The notes below the pieces were generated by a model that saw only the letters and a list, made by a program, of their open reading frames with translations, did no database searches and was not told the origin of the DNA. Position numbers and translations under genes: made by a program. From Trebouxia sp. TZW2008 (lineage: Eukaryota; Chlorophyta; Trebouxiophyceae; Trebouxiales; Trebouxiaceae), in contig BDIU01000216.1 of the NCBI GenBank assembly GCA_002118135.1, positions 186,166-250,165 on the forward strand: DNA of 64,000 nt. The letters run 5' to 3'. Shown piece by piece: positions 22,922-34,558 of this stretch (position 1 is its first letter; every line of letters starts with the position of its first letter).

Positions 22922-25900
22922 ATGACCTCACTTCCGCCTGGGTAAGGCATAGATACATCATGAACTCGTTACTGCATCTCAGAATTGCGCTCAGCAAGGC
23001 AACAAGACAGCGTGCTCAGCCGTGACTTGGAATTAAATACAGAGGTGCTTGACGCAGGGCGAAGCTGCGTAAGGATGCAAAAGTGAGGGAGGTATACAAG
23101 TTTGGCAAGACGCTTGGCACAGGAGGTAATACAGCTGCATATGACATATGCTCAATGTGAGGAAGTGCTTTGCATACACCACTACACATGCAACAATCAA
23201 ACCAGTAGAGGCCATCTCTCTGCACGATGTTTCATGCATTTCCGGCTCATGCAGCATACCATTGCGCCTATGTGGCAAATGCAGCCAATTATGAGCAGCC
23301 CTTGCTTGCTGTTGCAAGTATTGCATCTTGGGTTTTCGTACAGCTGTTGTGCCATGTATGTACATGACAATAGTTGCTGAGCTAGTGCTGTGCTCCTTTT
23401 AGACTTCCCTACTCAAGCTCTCCTGGTGTGTCTGTGCGGCTTATGTGATTCAGCACAGTGCGTGAGCTATTGAGCTCTGTAGCTGCAGACATGCAGACTC
23501 AAAAATATGTGTTGTCTACTCCCTTATGACATGCAGGCTTTGCTGTGGTGAAGCTTGCAACAGACAGAAATACTGGGGAGGAGTTTGCGGTGAAGATTAT
23601 GGCCTTGCCAGAACCCAATGCAAAGGCTGGCGACAATGAAAACACAAGGTGACATTTGGCTGTTGGTAGTCATTGTCTCAACGAATGCCTGAAATTGCTG
23701 TCTTAATTCACGCCTGAAGTCACTGCCATATATGCATTTCGAGTGTATCAAAGGCCTCCTGATGCAAGCAAGAGGGATAGTGCCAACACAAGGTGTCAAC
23801 ATTCAGCCTTCGGAAATGGGGCACTCAGCCCTTTGCAGCATACACTGTCTGTATCGAAGGTTCACAAGACTCATTTGCGTCAGAAGTCCACAATACTGCA
23901 TCAGAAGCCCAACAGACTTATGCACTTTGGAACTACATTAGAAGCAGTCAAAAGGTCTTTCAAAGCCTCATTGGCATTAGCCTTGACATTCCAATTTGAC
24001 AAAGGGCATCTGATGAGTCTGCAAGGCTCGTCCACAAGTCCATTGCTTCAAGTTTTGCATACATTTTGACTAACAAGCATGTGGCAGATCAACACGATCA
24101 TGACAATGATGCAAATCTTCATTGCAGAGAGTATGTCTTCAGGGAAGTTGACATTCTTGAGCATATACATCACCAGGCTGTTATTTCAGGAGTGTTTTGA
24201 CGTTACTGTTCCACTCCCTTCTTTGCAGGGAGGATATCTTCAAGGAAATTGATATTCTTGTGGGCATGAACCACGAGAACGTCATCTTCTTGAAGGAGTA
24301 CTTTGAGGAGGGCAATAAGGTCTACCTTATAACAGAGCTACTGACTGGGGGGGAGCTGCTGGATGCTGTGTTGGAGCGAGGGTCGTACAACGAGGCAGAC
24401 GCGCGGCTTTCGTTTGTGCAGCTGCTTAGGGGCATTGAGTACTTGCATAGCAAGTAAGCCTCAACCACTTGCACATGATTGTTGTGTTTGATAGGGCATA
24501 CAGTTTAGTTGATGCCCAATTGCAGCAAGGCTCATACAATGTGGCATTTGTTTGGCTGTCCATTGTGCAGCTGCTCAGAGGCATTGAGTACCTGAAGCAA
24601 GTGAGTGTTTCTCTGACCAGCATGTAGCTACTCTGCGCTGCTTTGTGGAGCAAGGCAGACAGTTTGCTTGATGTTTTGTCAGACTGAGGGTCACAGTATG
24701 AGGCAGATGTTTGGTTGTTGCTTGTGCCGCTGTCCAGAGGCATTGAGTACATCCATTGCAAGTAAGTCCTCCTGTGATCCACATGTAGCTGCTCTGTAGT
24801 GGTTTATGGGGTAAAGTATACAGTTTGCTTGATGCCACATTGGACTGAGGCTCATACAATTAGGCAGATGCTCACTATCATTTGTGCAATTGCCGTGCAG
24901 TGGCTCCAAGGAATGAAGAAGTGATGTGAGTAAGTCTACGTTTTGATGCATGTGTTGTTGCTGCAATGGACTGTGCATATCAAGCAGCTTGGTGGAATCT
25001 TGACTTGCAACATTGTTATACAGTTCAAAGCGAAAGATTGCAAAGCATGACAGCTGACCAGCAGCTGTCTATGCAGCTGCCTGACGGCATTGCGTGAGTG
25101 CACTGGACAACAAAACAGATTGGCTTCAGTCCTGTTGGTTCCTGAGCCAAGTGGCGCACTTCAAAGGCATGCTGTCGCAATTTTGGCATATGGAGAACAG
25201 CACGTGAATGGAGTTGTCCATGTTACTACTCACAGTGTCGCATGCTTACTTCTGATTTGTCTGTGCAGAGGCGTGGTGCATCGAGATCTCAAGCTGGAGA
25301 ACTTGCTGCTAGCCACGCCCAATGACATACACAAGGTCAAGATAGCCGACTTTGGCCTGGCCAAGAAAGCAGCGGAGTCTGCCATGGCCACCATATGTGG
25401 CACTCCCCAGTATGTGGCACCAGAGGTCATACAAGTAAGATTGCTGTCAGGCCTCTCTCAACCATGCACATCTTCTGTGTTGTGTGTTCGGTCTCGCATT
25501 CAGCAACCATTGTATACACTAGGTCAAGATAGCAGACTTTGACCTGGCCAAGAAAGCAGCGGAGTCTGCCACGGCCACCGTTTGTGGCACTCCACAGTAT
25601 GTGGCGCCAGAGGTCATACAGGTAAGAATGCTGTCAGGCCTCATCTAGTGAGACACACCTTCTTTGTTGTGTGGTGTGCCTCACATCAGCATCAGCATTA
25701 ACAGCATACACATTGTCAAGATAGCCAACTTTGGCCTGGCCAAGAAAGCGGCAGAGTCTGTCGAGGCTATCATATGTGGCACCCCTCAGTATGGGGCGCC
25801 AGAGGTACACGTAAGACTGGTGTCAAGCCTCGTGATGAGGCACGCCTTATTTGTTGTGAGTTGCTTCTCACATTCAGCATCAGCATTAGCAGTACACATG

Positions 25901-28531
25901 TTGTCAAGAGAGCCGACTTTGGCCTGGCCAAGAAGGCAGCGGAGTCTGCCATGGCTACCATATGTGGCACTCCCCAGTATGTGGTGCCAGAGGTCATACA
26001 GGTAAGTCTGATGTGAGGCCTCCTTGTGATGAGGCACGCCTTATGTGTTGTGAGTTGTACCTTACATTCAGCATCAGCATCAACAGCATGTACGTCGTCA
26101 AGATAGCTGACTTTGGCCCGGCCAAGAAAGCAGTGGAGTCGGCCATGGCAAGTATGTGGCATATAGGTAAGAATGCTGTTGTGTCTCCAACTGCTGCAGG
26201 ACCTTGAGACTGCTGTGGGCCTCCATATGTGAGGCATGCCTCATTTTCAGAATCTGTGAGTTTCGTCTCACTTAAGGAACAGTGTGAGGCAAACCAATCA
26301 CAAAACATTGTATTGTAATGCATGCAGGGGACGCCAGGCTTGATATACAGCCCTGCAGTGGATTTGTGGAGTGCTGGCGTGGTGCTCTTCATCCTTCTAG
26401 GGGGCTACCCGCCCTTTTATGATGAGAGCGAACCGGCGCTGTTTGACCAGATTAGGAGAGGCAAATTCAGCTTTGACGACCCTGTCTGGGACGCTGTATC
26501 AGATAGGTAAGTCTGGTCTGACAGTTCTCACATCTTGATGTGACCTAGAAGGAATGCATATCCAAATTCTGTGGCACTGTTTGAGATGTTATGTCAGCAG
26601 CGGTCTGCGTGTTGCACAAGTGTCATCTAACAATTCAGCAATAACAGTAAGGCGGGCTGACAAAATCTTTGATAAGCCAGTTGACGATGCTCATGTTGCT
26701 GAAAGACAGCCGCTGCTGTGTACATATATGTTGCCTTCGTCGCACAGGTCATTAGATGTGCAGGTTTCTTACATTCTACATTCTTACAACTTGTATATCC
26801 CAGAATGCAGATGGGCACATGGTGCACACGCACATTGTCCATCCCACCATGTTCAAATTATACCTCATGTCAGCATTCAATTGCAGCAGCTCAATCACTC
26901 TTCAGAATGATGGCAGTGACCGTTGCTTTAGTTCCATCACTATGTCTGCAGTGCCAAGAGAGCAGTGCGGGAGCTGCTGACCATAACTCCCAGCAAGCGA
27001 CTGACGGCCAGCCAGGCTCTGAGGCACACTGCCAGTCTGCAATGCTCAGAATCATTACCCATCACTCTTCTCAGCCACTTACGGCACTTTCTTGTTGGCT
27101 TGCAGCGCCAATACCTTAGAGCCCATCAGTGGTCTTGATTGCTCGCAGTTCTGAGAGTTGAGTGCAGAACTTGCACACATGACAGCGCAGCAGTAACAAG
27201 TGCTTGCACTGTGTAGTGCTGTCACTTGACTGCTTGCAACGCTAAGACCTCAGAAACCTTCGATGGTGCTGGTTGCTTGCAGTGCCAAGAGCTTAGTACG
27301 GGAGCTGCTGACCACAAATCCCAGCAAGCGACTGACAGCCAGCCAGGCGTTGAAGCACAGCTGGTTCACTGCGAGCTTGCAGAGCAATGAGGACCTGCGC
27401 CTGGCCCGCAGGAATATGAAGAGACATCTACGCCAGCGCTTCAAGGTCAACTCAAATCTGTCTGCTTGTCCTGCATTGCTGAATGTGATAGCCCAGCAGC
27501 GGCTGATGCATATCATGTAGAGTGAATGGACACCTCTTGTCATGACAAGGTCTAGTCGAAATTGATTGGATATATTGCCTCAGCAGTTGTAGTATCAACA
27601 GTAGTGGCACAGCAGCGGCTGCTTTGAACCGCCAAGAAGACATGCTAAAGTGCTGACAATGCCAGTGCAGCAGCAGCTGTTGAGATCATTAGGGATAGCT
27701 ATGGCAACTATGCCAATTGGTGCAGGGCGCAGCGCTGATAGTGATAGCGCAGCAGCATGCACATACTGGAGGATGTGAGGGCTGGCAACTTTTTTGACCT
27801 GTCACTGCTTCGATGCTGTGCCTTGACAGTATCGTGCTGGTGCTGGTGCAGGGTGCAGTACTAACAGTGATAGCGCAGCAGCGGCTGATCCACATTCTGG
27901 AGGATGTGAGGGCGGGTAACATCCCCTCTGGCAAGCACCGTGGCAGTGAACAGGATCTGCAACAGATGGCTGAACTGGCCAAGTAAGTCTCCCACACTGC
28001 CCTGCTAGTGCCTGGACAAGAAATGTCTGTGTTCTTGTACACTGTTTGTGCCTGGAACAGAAGCTGCTGTTGGGCAGTATGATGCAGGCCTCATTGCCAA
28101 ACTTCAGTAGAGGATTGCTGCCATCATAGCATCAAGGCTTGTATTTGGTGCCGAATGCTAAGCCATGGCTACTATGAGCAGTCAATGTGCCTGCTTGGCC
28201 TTATGCATGTCTGTATGATGTCATCTGGCTGGTGCAGAGGTGACGTTTCCGGCTTTGCTTTGCTTGATGCAAGATCCAGGTATCTCACCATGAGCACATC
28301 AACCTGTTGGCTCTACTGCACGGAGTAAGCAATTCTATGTCAAGCTGTCACTGTCTTGTCAGCCACGTATTTCAAAGCTCCTCTTAGCTTGTATCAATGT
28401 CAATGCGCAGGACCATGAGCACTTCAGTTTGTGCTGTCCAATGTAGTGTCTTCAATGTGTTGATGGTTGATGTTGATTGCAGACGGTATGAAGTCAGTGC
28501 AGCAAAGAATAAGGCCAAAGGGTTGGCGTGA
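22922..28531 (+). CDS. CAMK-type Ser/Thr protein kinase without EF-hands
   Basis: Ten exons in phase: 22922-22941, 23058-23125, 23537-23648, 24229-24453, 25269-25434, 26328-26506, 27283-27445, 27852-27982, 28238-28279, 28483-28531 (TGA); 384 residues. The 20-nt first exon encodes MTSLPPG and joins [20 protein letters not shown] (Gly loop). All catalytic elements are present: EEFAVKIM lysine, alpha-[53 protein letters not shown] and a subdomain XI arginine ([17 protein letters not shown]). An insertion after the lysine strand ([13 protein letters not shown]) is unusual. After the domain come about 100 residues with a basic segment ([13 protein letters not shown]) and helices that could be autoregulatory, but no EF-hand or clear calmodulin site. 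Likely a cytosolic calcium/calmodulin-dependent-like or related kinase. At least five of its introns hold decayed copies of adjacent exon edges. Confidence 0.88.
24131..24185 (+). repeat. Decayed upstream copy of the start of exon 24229-24453
   Basis: GAGTATGTCTTCAGGGAAGTTGACATTCTTGAGCAT resembles the start of the alpha-C exon (GAGGATATCTTCAAGGAAATTGATATTCTTGTGG) and lies about 100 nt before it in the same intron. Confidence 0.7.
24483..24915 (+). repeat. Three decayed downstream copies of the 3' half of exon 24229-24453
   Basis: Segments at about 24495-24602, 24655-24765 and 24820-24915 resemble the exon part encoding [13 protein letters not shown] with its donor (GAGTACxTxCATxGCAAGTAAG). 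The first and third are interrupted; the second retains CATTGCAAGTAAGTCC. The functional exon end is the first copy. Confidence 0.8.
25510..26172 (+). repeat. Four downstream copies of the DFG-to-APE half of exon 25269-25434
   Basis: The exon half encoding [15 protein letters not shown]...[11 protein letters not shown] plus its GTAAG donor recurs with donors at 25622, 25811, 26002 and 26167, after the functional one at 25435 (spacings 187, 189, 191, 165 nt). Copy 4 still reads [11 protein letters not shown] and [11 protein letters not shown]; copy 2 has DFD for DFG; copy 5 is truncated. The copies contain AG sites at their starts but lack the HRD half, so they cannot substitute for the exon. 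Confidence 0.9.
26948..27040 (+). repeat. Decayed upstream copy of exon 27283-27445
   Basis: TGCCAAGAG...GGGAGCTGCTGACC and CCCAGCAAGCGACTGACGGCCAGCCAGGC match the start of the exon encoding [24 protein letters not shown] acceptor is present. The copy lies 332 nt upstream of the functional exon. Confidence 0.85.
27465..27780 (+). repeat. Two decayed upstream copies of the start of exon 27852-27982
   Basis: GTGATAGC(C/G)CAGCAGCGGCTGAT.CA.AT recurs at about 27485-27520 and 27735-27775 before the functional exon at 27852, which encodes [17 protein letters not shown]. Confidence 0.75.
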
Positions 28532-29826
28532 TGCATATGACAAGGGGTTGAGTACTGACAGCTTTTCCACGTTTCTGCAAAACTAGTGCCAAAGCTGGTG
28601 CCAAAACGAGTGCCACAAAATGGCACAATTGGCCGCTGCTGTCACAGCTGCCTTTGTTTTCCTGTCTTCAGCTAATTGCCAAGGGCATTTGACAGTGAGT
28701 CATGCCAAATTAGGGAAAATCCTGTCTTCGGCTAATTGCCAAGGGAATTTGACAGTGAGTTGTGCCAATTTAGCTGATGCGCTGTCTGCAATGTTGTTTG
28801 GTGATAATCACTATCTTGGTGCTGCAATGTTGACACTGTCATTGTTGTGTTCGTCAGATCCAGTCAGATCCAGATTATACACAACTGCCTGTTGTCTTTG
28901 CTGCTGCTGCCCACGACCTGCCACCTTGAGTACTGAGCCATCAAGTCACGCATTGATTCACATAGCTTACCTATCTACTCTTTCCAGGAGAATTGCGTTT
29001 TGCTGAGTTCAGGCAGCGTGGCATGGTCAACAGCAAACAAGTGATACGCATGTGTTGAGTGTGATTGCACCAGTATGTAAAGATGAGAAACAGATTGCTG
29101 ATCAATGTGGGGCATTGCAAACTGATACACGTATTTGCATGCAAGACCTTCAGCAATCATTAGGGTGAAGTAGTAATGTGAGCATTGAAAGGCATGCGAA
29201 ACAATCAAATAGCCAATAGTAGTCAGGCTAGCACAGCACACTATTCTTCCTCAACCATGTCAATTGTTTCATGTATCAAAGTCAGTACAGAGCACAAACA
29301 AAGCTCACAGTCAGTATGTCGTTCCAAGCTGCAAAGTCAGCAAACTGTGCGCAATCAACAAGCTGGCATCTGTTCACACAGTCAGTGCATTGTTCTAAGC
29401 TGCAAAGTCAGTATGGTGTATCAATGCATCAAGCTGACATCTTCAGTATGTGGTTCCTGGCTGCCGTTGCGTATGAAAGCAACAAGCTGGCATCATCAAT
29501 ATGTATCGTTTTGAACTGCCCTAGCATCAGTGCGCCGTGGACCATTCTTTGTTTTGCAGATCTGCTGATTGTCTGCTGTACTACACACTGTCGCCTGCTC
29601 ATCACTGAACAGCTGCTGATTGCACTCTATCCTTGACTCTATCCTTTACTACTGCATGCTCATCACCGTATGCACCTAGCCGCTGGCTTTTCGAGAACAA
29701 GAAAAAGAAAAGTCTACGACGTTAGACGTCATGACGGAACCCTCTGGCCAAAGAAGCAGCCCAGGTTTAACCCCTTGTCAAGGCCTGCCTAGCAAATGTT
29801 TGTCATGATGGATTGATGAATGCTCA
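28532..29826. other. Intergenic region with short tandem duplications
   Basis: 3' flanks of two convergent genes. A 64-nt duplication (CCTGTCTTCxGCTAATTGCC ...) occupies 28655-28765, and looser repeats of AAGCTGCAAAGTCAG(T/C)A lie at 29275-29460. No gene seen. Confidence 0.6.
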
Positions 29827-32800
29827 TCACGAAGCGCATGGGCTTTGAATGAAATTCATTGTTGCCACTGCAAAGATATTTGGCCCATAAAGGACGCTCA
29901 AGCTTGGATTGGCAGAGATTACCAATGCTACGCTTGCAAAAGTGTAAATCAAGCAGGTGGGCTTCTGAACCGTGGCATCGGTTGGATTCACCCATTGCGC
30001 TGAAAGCACTGGAACCGTATCTACCGTCATGGAGAAGATCGATGACTCAACCGGCCCCATGAAGCCATTATTAGCATACATCTGACTAAACCCAGGGGGA
30101 ACAGCTTCTGGCGTAGCTCCAACAGGTGAGAAACTTGTTTGCGTGAGGAAAGCAATTTCCTTGGTAGCAGGATCGAGAACGCCATCGGCAGTCGTGCTTG
30201 AAGGCCTTATCAGCCCTTCAGAAGCTACGGCCCCAAAGAAAGTGCCATTCACAGCCTCCACAATTGGGAAAACTGGGTTTTCCAGTAATGCAGTGCCAAC
30301 AGGCACGTTCACGCACAGCGCAGCGCTGGGGTCGGTGGTCAGGGTATTCCAATTGTTTTGGATCAGGGCTGTTGCCACATAGCGAGTGACTGGTGGCGTG
30401 CCGTATGTCACTTGCAGAAAGCCGCTTTGCCCTGGAGGAAACAAGCAGACCTTCAAGCTCTGGATGTGAGATGGCAGCAGTGCTGATTTTATGTGACTAT
30501 GCCAGCACTGTGAGTATGCACTGTCAGTTGGATAGCTACATGAGGTGTATACACTGTAAGTATGCACTGTGAGTATGCACTGTTGGTGTGCAATGTAAGT
30601 ATGCACTTGAAGCATGCACTGTACATTTGAGACCCACATGACATTGGCTGCATATGACTGTGGAAGCTTTGACAAGCGGTACGAACTGTGCTGATGCTGT
30701 TGGAATGAAGAGCATCAATGCAGGTCACTTGATTCAATTCCAAAGCTGCAACCCTTGGACAGCACCATGACGTCTTGTACTGAAGCATGTAGCTTTGGGC
30801 TGCAAACACACAGCTCGAACGCAAGCTTTCACATAGCATGCTGACCATCCACAGCACGAAGTCACAGCACTCTGAGTGCTGCTTTGCAAGTCATTCACTC
30901 ATTCATTCAACATTGTAAAAGTGGGCTAGGCAGGCTCAGCAGGCCCATCTGGGTACGTACAGAAGCAATTAAATGTCTCCAACCAGTTTGATCATGCTTT
31001 GCAAGTGCTTGATGCTTGCGCAAGCTGCACATACAAATCCGGAATCATACTTGACAAAGCAAAGGGAATCAGCAATGTGCTTACTTGTTGCTGGTGGCGG
31101 CACAGTGACCACTGGTGGAGGGTATTGTGTGGCAGCAGGTGGGGTCTCAGGTGGGCTCACTGAAGGGGTCTCTGCAGGAGTCTCAGGCGGGGTCACCGCA
31201 GGGGTCTGAGTGTGGGTTACTGAAGGGGTCTCTGGAGGGGTCGCTGCAGGGGTCTCTGCATTGGCTGCTGCAGGGGTCTCAGGTGGGGTCACTGAGGGAG
31301 TTTCAGATGGTGTTGCTAGTGGGGTCTCTGGAGGGGTTACTGATGGGGTCTCAGCAGGGGCCACAGAGGGGGTCTGGGTAGAAGCTGCTTCAGGTGTGAC
31401 TTCAGGAGTGGCAGGAGGTGTGGCTTCAGGTATGGCTGCGCTAGTGGCTGCTGGTGTGGCGGCATTAGTAGATGGAGGTGTACTTGCTGCCGTAGCTGCA
31501 GGTGAGGCTGCATCAGTGGCTGCAGGTGTAGCTGCAGTTGTGGCTGCATCAGTAGCTGCAGGCGTGACTGTAGGAACAGCTGTATCAGTAGCTGCAGGTG
31601 TGACTGCCTCAGTGGCTGCGGGCGTGGCTCCAGGTGTAGCTGCAGGCGTGACTGTAGGAATGGCTGCATCAGTAGCTGCAGGCGTAGCTGCAGGTGTTGC
31701 TGCATCAGTAGCTGCAGGTGTGACTGCATTAGTAGCTGTAGGTGTGGCTGTAGGCACAGCTGCATTGGTAGCTGCAGGAGTACTAGCTACAGTAGGTGCT
31801 GCAGTAGCTGCAGGTGTGAGCTCAGGTGAGGCTTCAGACATTGGAGTGGGTGTAAGCACAGGAAATGGTGCAGCCAAGGGGTCAGATGGTGACACAGTTG
31901 CCACAGGGACTGATGCTGTGACAGTAGGTGAAGGACTGTTGGGCAAAAGTGTAGGCAGGGTAGTGGGTAAGGGTATCACTGTGGGCTCAGGTGATGATGC
32001 AAGAGTTGATGAGGGTGATGGTGATGGTGATGGTGATGGTGATGGTGATGGTGATGGTGATGGTGATGGTGATGGCGATGGCGTTGGTGATGGCGTCGGT
32101 GATGGCGGAGATGGCAATGTCACCACCGGTGAGGGGGTGGGTGAGGGAATTGCAGGGGGTGGAAGGGGGGTTGGTGATGGGGTTGATGAGGAGATTGGTG
32201 AAGCAGTGGCTGGTGGGGTCACAAGAGGTGGAGCAGGGGTTGGCGAGGGGGTAGGTGAGGGGGTTGGTGAAGGCAACTGTTTTGGCGGTGATGGCGGTAG
32301 CAGCCTCCGTGGTGAAGGTGTTGCAGCTGGGGTTGGCGGTGGTGGCGGTGGCGGTGGGGACCTCTGTGGCGGTGATGGGGACCTCTGCGGCGGTGGTGGC
32401 GGTGGTGGCGGTGGCGACTTGGGGGGCGGGGTTGGTGAGTGGGGGGGTGGGGAGGGGGGTGGGGGCGGTGGGCTGGCTGGGGTGCAGGTGGCTGCACACT
32501 GCCCAGCGTTGCTCTGGCCTGACCCAGAGACTAGACCATTCAAGGGGTTGGTATTTGTGCAGTGGTAGTGATCAGGGCTGTAACAACCATACAGTGCACC
32601 GCCGCTAGCCACCGTTGGGCAGGCACATGGAGCAACACTGGGACACAGGGCCTTGTATTTCCCTGCATACAAGATCCATAGCCCATAGTTGTTCACTCAG
32701 TATTTGACTATATCTGGAAAAGACTGCTTGGGAATGGTTTGGAGGGGATGCAGCGTGTGTGGTGTGGGGTGCAGTGGCGGGAAGAAGGGGCACCGATGAT

Positions 32801-33499
32801 CAGGCAAGCTTGCTGAGCAATCTGAGCATTAGTCTGTTCTAGCTAGAGGATTCTCCGCAAACACTCTGGCTGGAGTGACTGGTCAGTCAGTTACAAATCT
32901 GCATGCGTGGTTTGACTGCTAGTCTGAGCAACTTGGATCCGGGAGCTGAGGCTATGCTATTATGATTGCTGATACACCCGAGGATCCAACGCCTTAACAA
33001 TCACAGCTGAACACCATAATGATGCAAAACAGCATAGCATACTAGCTGGCAAACAGACTGTTACTGAAACGTGTGGAATTACGAATGATGTTTATATGAC
33101 TAAAATGGCAGGTGGTGTGCTGATTGGGACAAAAGCAGCTTGATGGCGATAGTATACTGCTTGTTCTTGCAGACCGCTGGAACGCAAGCGCTTGGCGTAA
33201 AATGCATCCGTCAAGATCACGCTTACCTAAATCCAAGCAGTAGTACTGCCCAACCTGGTACCACTGTCCAATGCATGTTTCCCAGGCACCGCACTGGTCA
33301 GAGGCCAGGAGTGCGCGAGACCCGACGAGCCTAGCATCGCGACCAGCAACAACACATCCTGCACGCTGAACCAGAATTAGTCCCACAAAGAACGAGGCAC
33401 CTCGACTGGCAACGTTCCAAGAAAGCAGGACCCTGCACAGCGTCTGCCCGCACCTGAAAGGCTCACGATTGCTAGGACGTGCAACGCAAATGCCGACAT
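29827..33499 (-). CDS. Secreted Cys-rich and Pro/Thr/Ser-rich wall-type glycoprotein
   Basis: Exons on the minus strand: 33499-33454, 33358-33227, 32662-31085, 30431-29827 (TGA), all in phase; 786 residues. Exon 1 gives a signal-peptide start (MSAFALHVLAIVSLSG). Residues about 45-110 form a Cys-rich part with two similar motifs, DQCGAWETC...VGQYYCLDL and LYGCYSPDHYHCTN, which resemble the short carbohydrate-binding modules seen at the ends of fungal and algal glucanases. Residues about 115-580 are low complexity: (P)n and (SP)n with a hydroxyproline-glycoprotein look, then TPAAT(D/N)AA-type and PPETPSVT-type repeats. The C-terminal 200 residues form a non-repetitive domain (FLQVTYGTPPVTRYVATAL ... 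LCVNVPVGTALLENP) that I cannot name. Probably an extracellular matrix or wall protein, O-glycosylated. The chosen acceptor at 30431 has a strong pyrimidine tract. Confidence 0.8.
30485..30640 (-). repeat. Short tandem repeats in intron 30432-31084
   Basis: GTATGCACTGT(G/A)AGTATGCACT units recur about five times between 30505 and 30615. Confidence 0.75.
30892..31000 (-). mobile_element. Truncated non-LTR element 3' end (copy A)
   Basis: This 110-nt segment is closely similar to 60559-60690, in the same orientation. On the minus strand both end in a (GAAT)n-like tetranucleotide tail after the core CTGTACGTACC(T/C)AG.TGGGCCTGCTGA. A shared unique core with a simple tail and a ragged start is the signature of 5'-truncated LINE or SINE copies. 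This one lies in the last intron of the wall-glycoprotein gene. Confidence 0.6.
31990..32085. repeat. (GATGGT)n hexanucleotide repeat, coding
   Basis: About a dozen GATGGT units; on the minus strand they encode the (SP)n run of the wall-type glycoprotein. Confidence 0.95.
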
Positions 33500-34558
33500 C
33501 TGATGCCCCAAGCCTGTTTCCAAAACAATCGCAACGCTCGACAATCTGAACGCCTGTGCAGGCGCAATTTGGTCTGGCCTGTTCGGTGATTTGTCGGGCG
33601 CATTTGTCTAGCCCTTGTTTAAGCCAAAAAAAAGAAGACTTGATTCAATAGCTTGAGCCAAGCACGATGATTATCACTGCTGATCATGACACATGCCGCA
33701 GCTCAACAGCGAAGTTTATCCAGCGTTGGTGCAATCTGGGCCAACTTCATGACGGTAGGCTCCTAGCTGAAATCGTTCTTCGGACACTGAGTCCGCTGCA
33801 GTGCTCATTGCAACGCTCAGCACTAGTGCAGGTGTGGTGTCCAGTGCATCCATGATTGCAAGGCAGCACTTTGATGATTGCCAGATGAAGCCACGATTGC
33901 AGCTTTTCAGCATCATGCTGCTGCCCTCTGATTGCCAATCTAATCAGTTTACCACACGAAGCAGTAAGTCTTGATGTTACACAGTTACGCCCTACAACTG
34001 CAAAGGGACAGGTCAAGTAGTACATCGCTCTGCATTCACAAGCAGGCGACTTTTTTGCTGAGGAAACATCACAGGCTTGCCCAGTAAACAACAGTGGGCG
34101 GCAACACACTGCACACTTGTGTTGTGAAGTGAGCACCTAGACTGTCTGGTGTTGATCGTTGACTATGAATGCTGGCAGCAATGTCAAAATGGTACAAGCA
34201 GGATGTTGGTTGTCTCAAACCCAGCTAAACTGCGCTGAAGCGTCGTAAGAGGGCTAAGCAGTACTGATAAAACAAAATGGCAGCAATACTGTCTTTTGCC
34301 TAAAAAGATGTCGATTCAACAATCTTCACTTCAAACAGGACCTGATCAGAGTCTTACAGCAAATTGCTGCGAGCATCACACTAGTATTGTACTGATAGCA
34401 ATCACAGATTCTAAGGACAATCAGAGGGAGAACAGTCAGGCAAGACCTAGCTATCCCACTAAAAGAGCATTTCATTGATACTATGATACTTGACTGTCTA
34501 CTAGAGCTCATGCTGTCAGACTAAACAAGGAACACGAGCATTCAAACAACACCTGTGC
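33500..34558. other. Intergenic region, no gene seen
   Basis: 5' flank of the wall-glycoprotein gene and 3' flank of the next minus-strand gene. A Cys-rich open frame at 33747-34136 (-) has no recognisable motif or splice support. Confidence 0.45.

Noticed and set aside
23033..23365. 110-residue minus-strand frame over the kinase gene's 5' exons
   Set aside because: Overlaps the exon 23058-23125 that encodes the CAMK Gly loop in the opposite direction; no motif of its own.
25510..26172. Activation-segment copies as mutually exclusive exons
   Set aside because: The copies lack the HRD half of the exon, so replacing exon 25269-25434 by any copy would remove the catalytic loop.
31210..32568. 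452-residue open frame on the plus strand, Gly/Val/Ala-rich
   Set aside because: It is antisense to the Pro/Thr-rich exon of the wall-glycoprotein gene; the low-complexity sequence keeps the opposite strand open.
33747..34136. 129-residue Cys-rich minus-strand frame
   Set aside because: No recognisable domain, signal peptide or splice support; probably chance.
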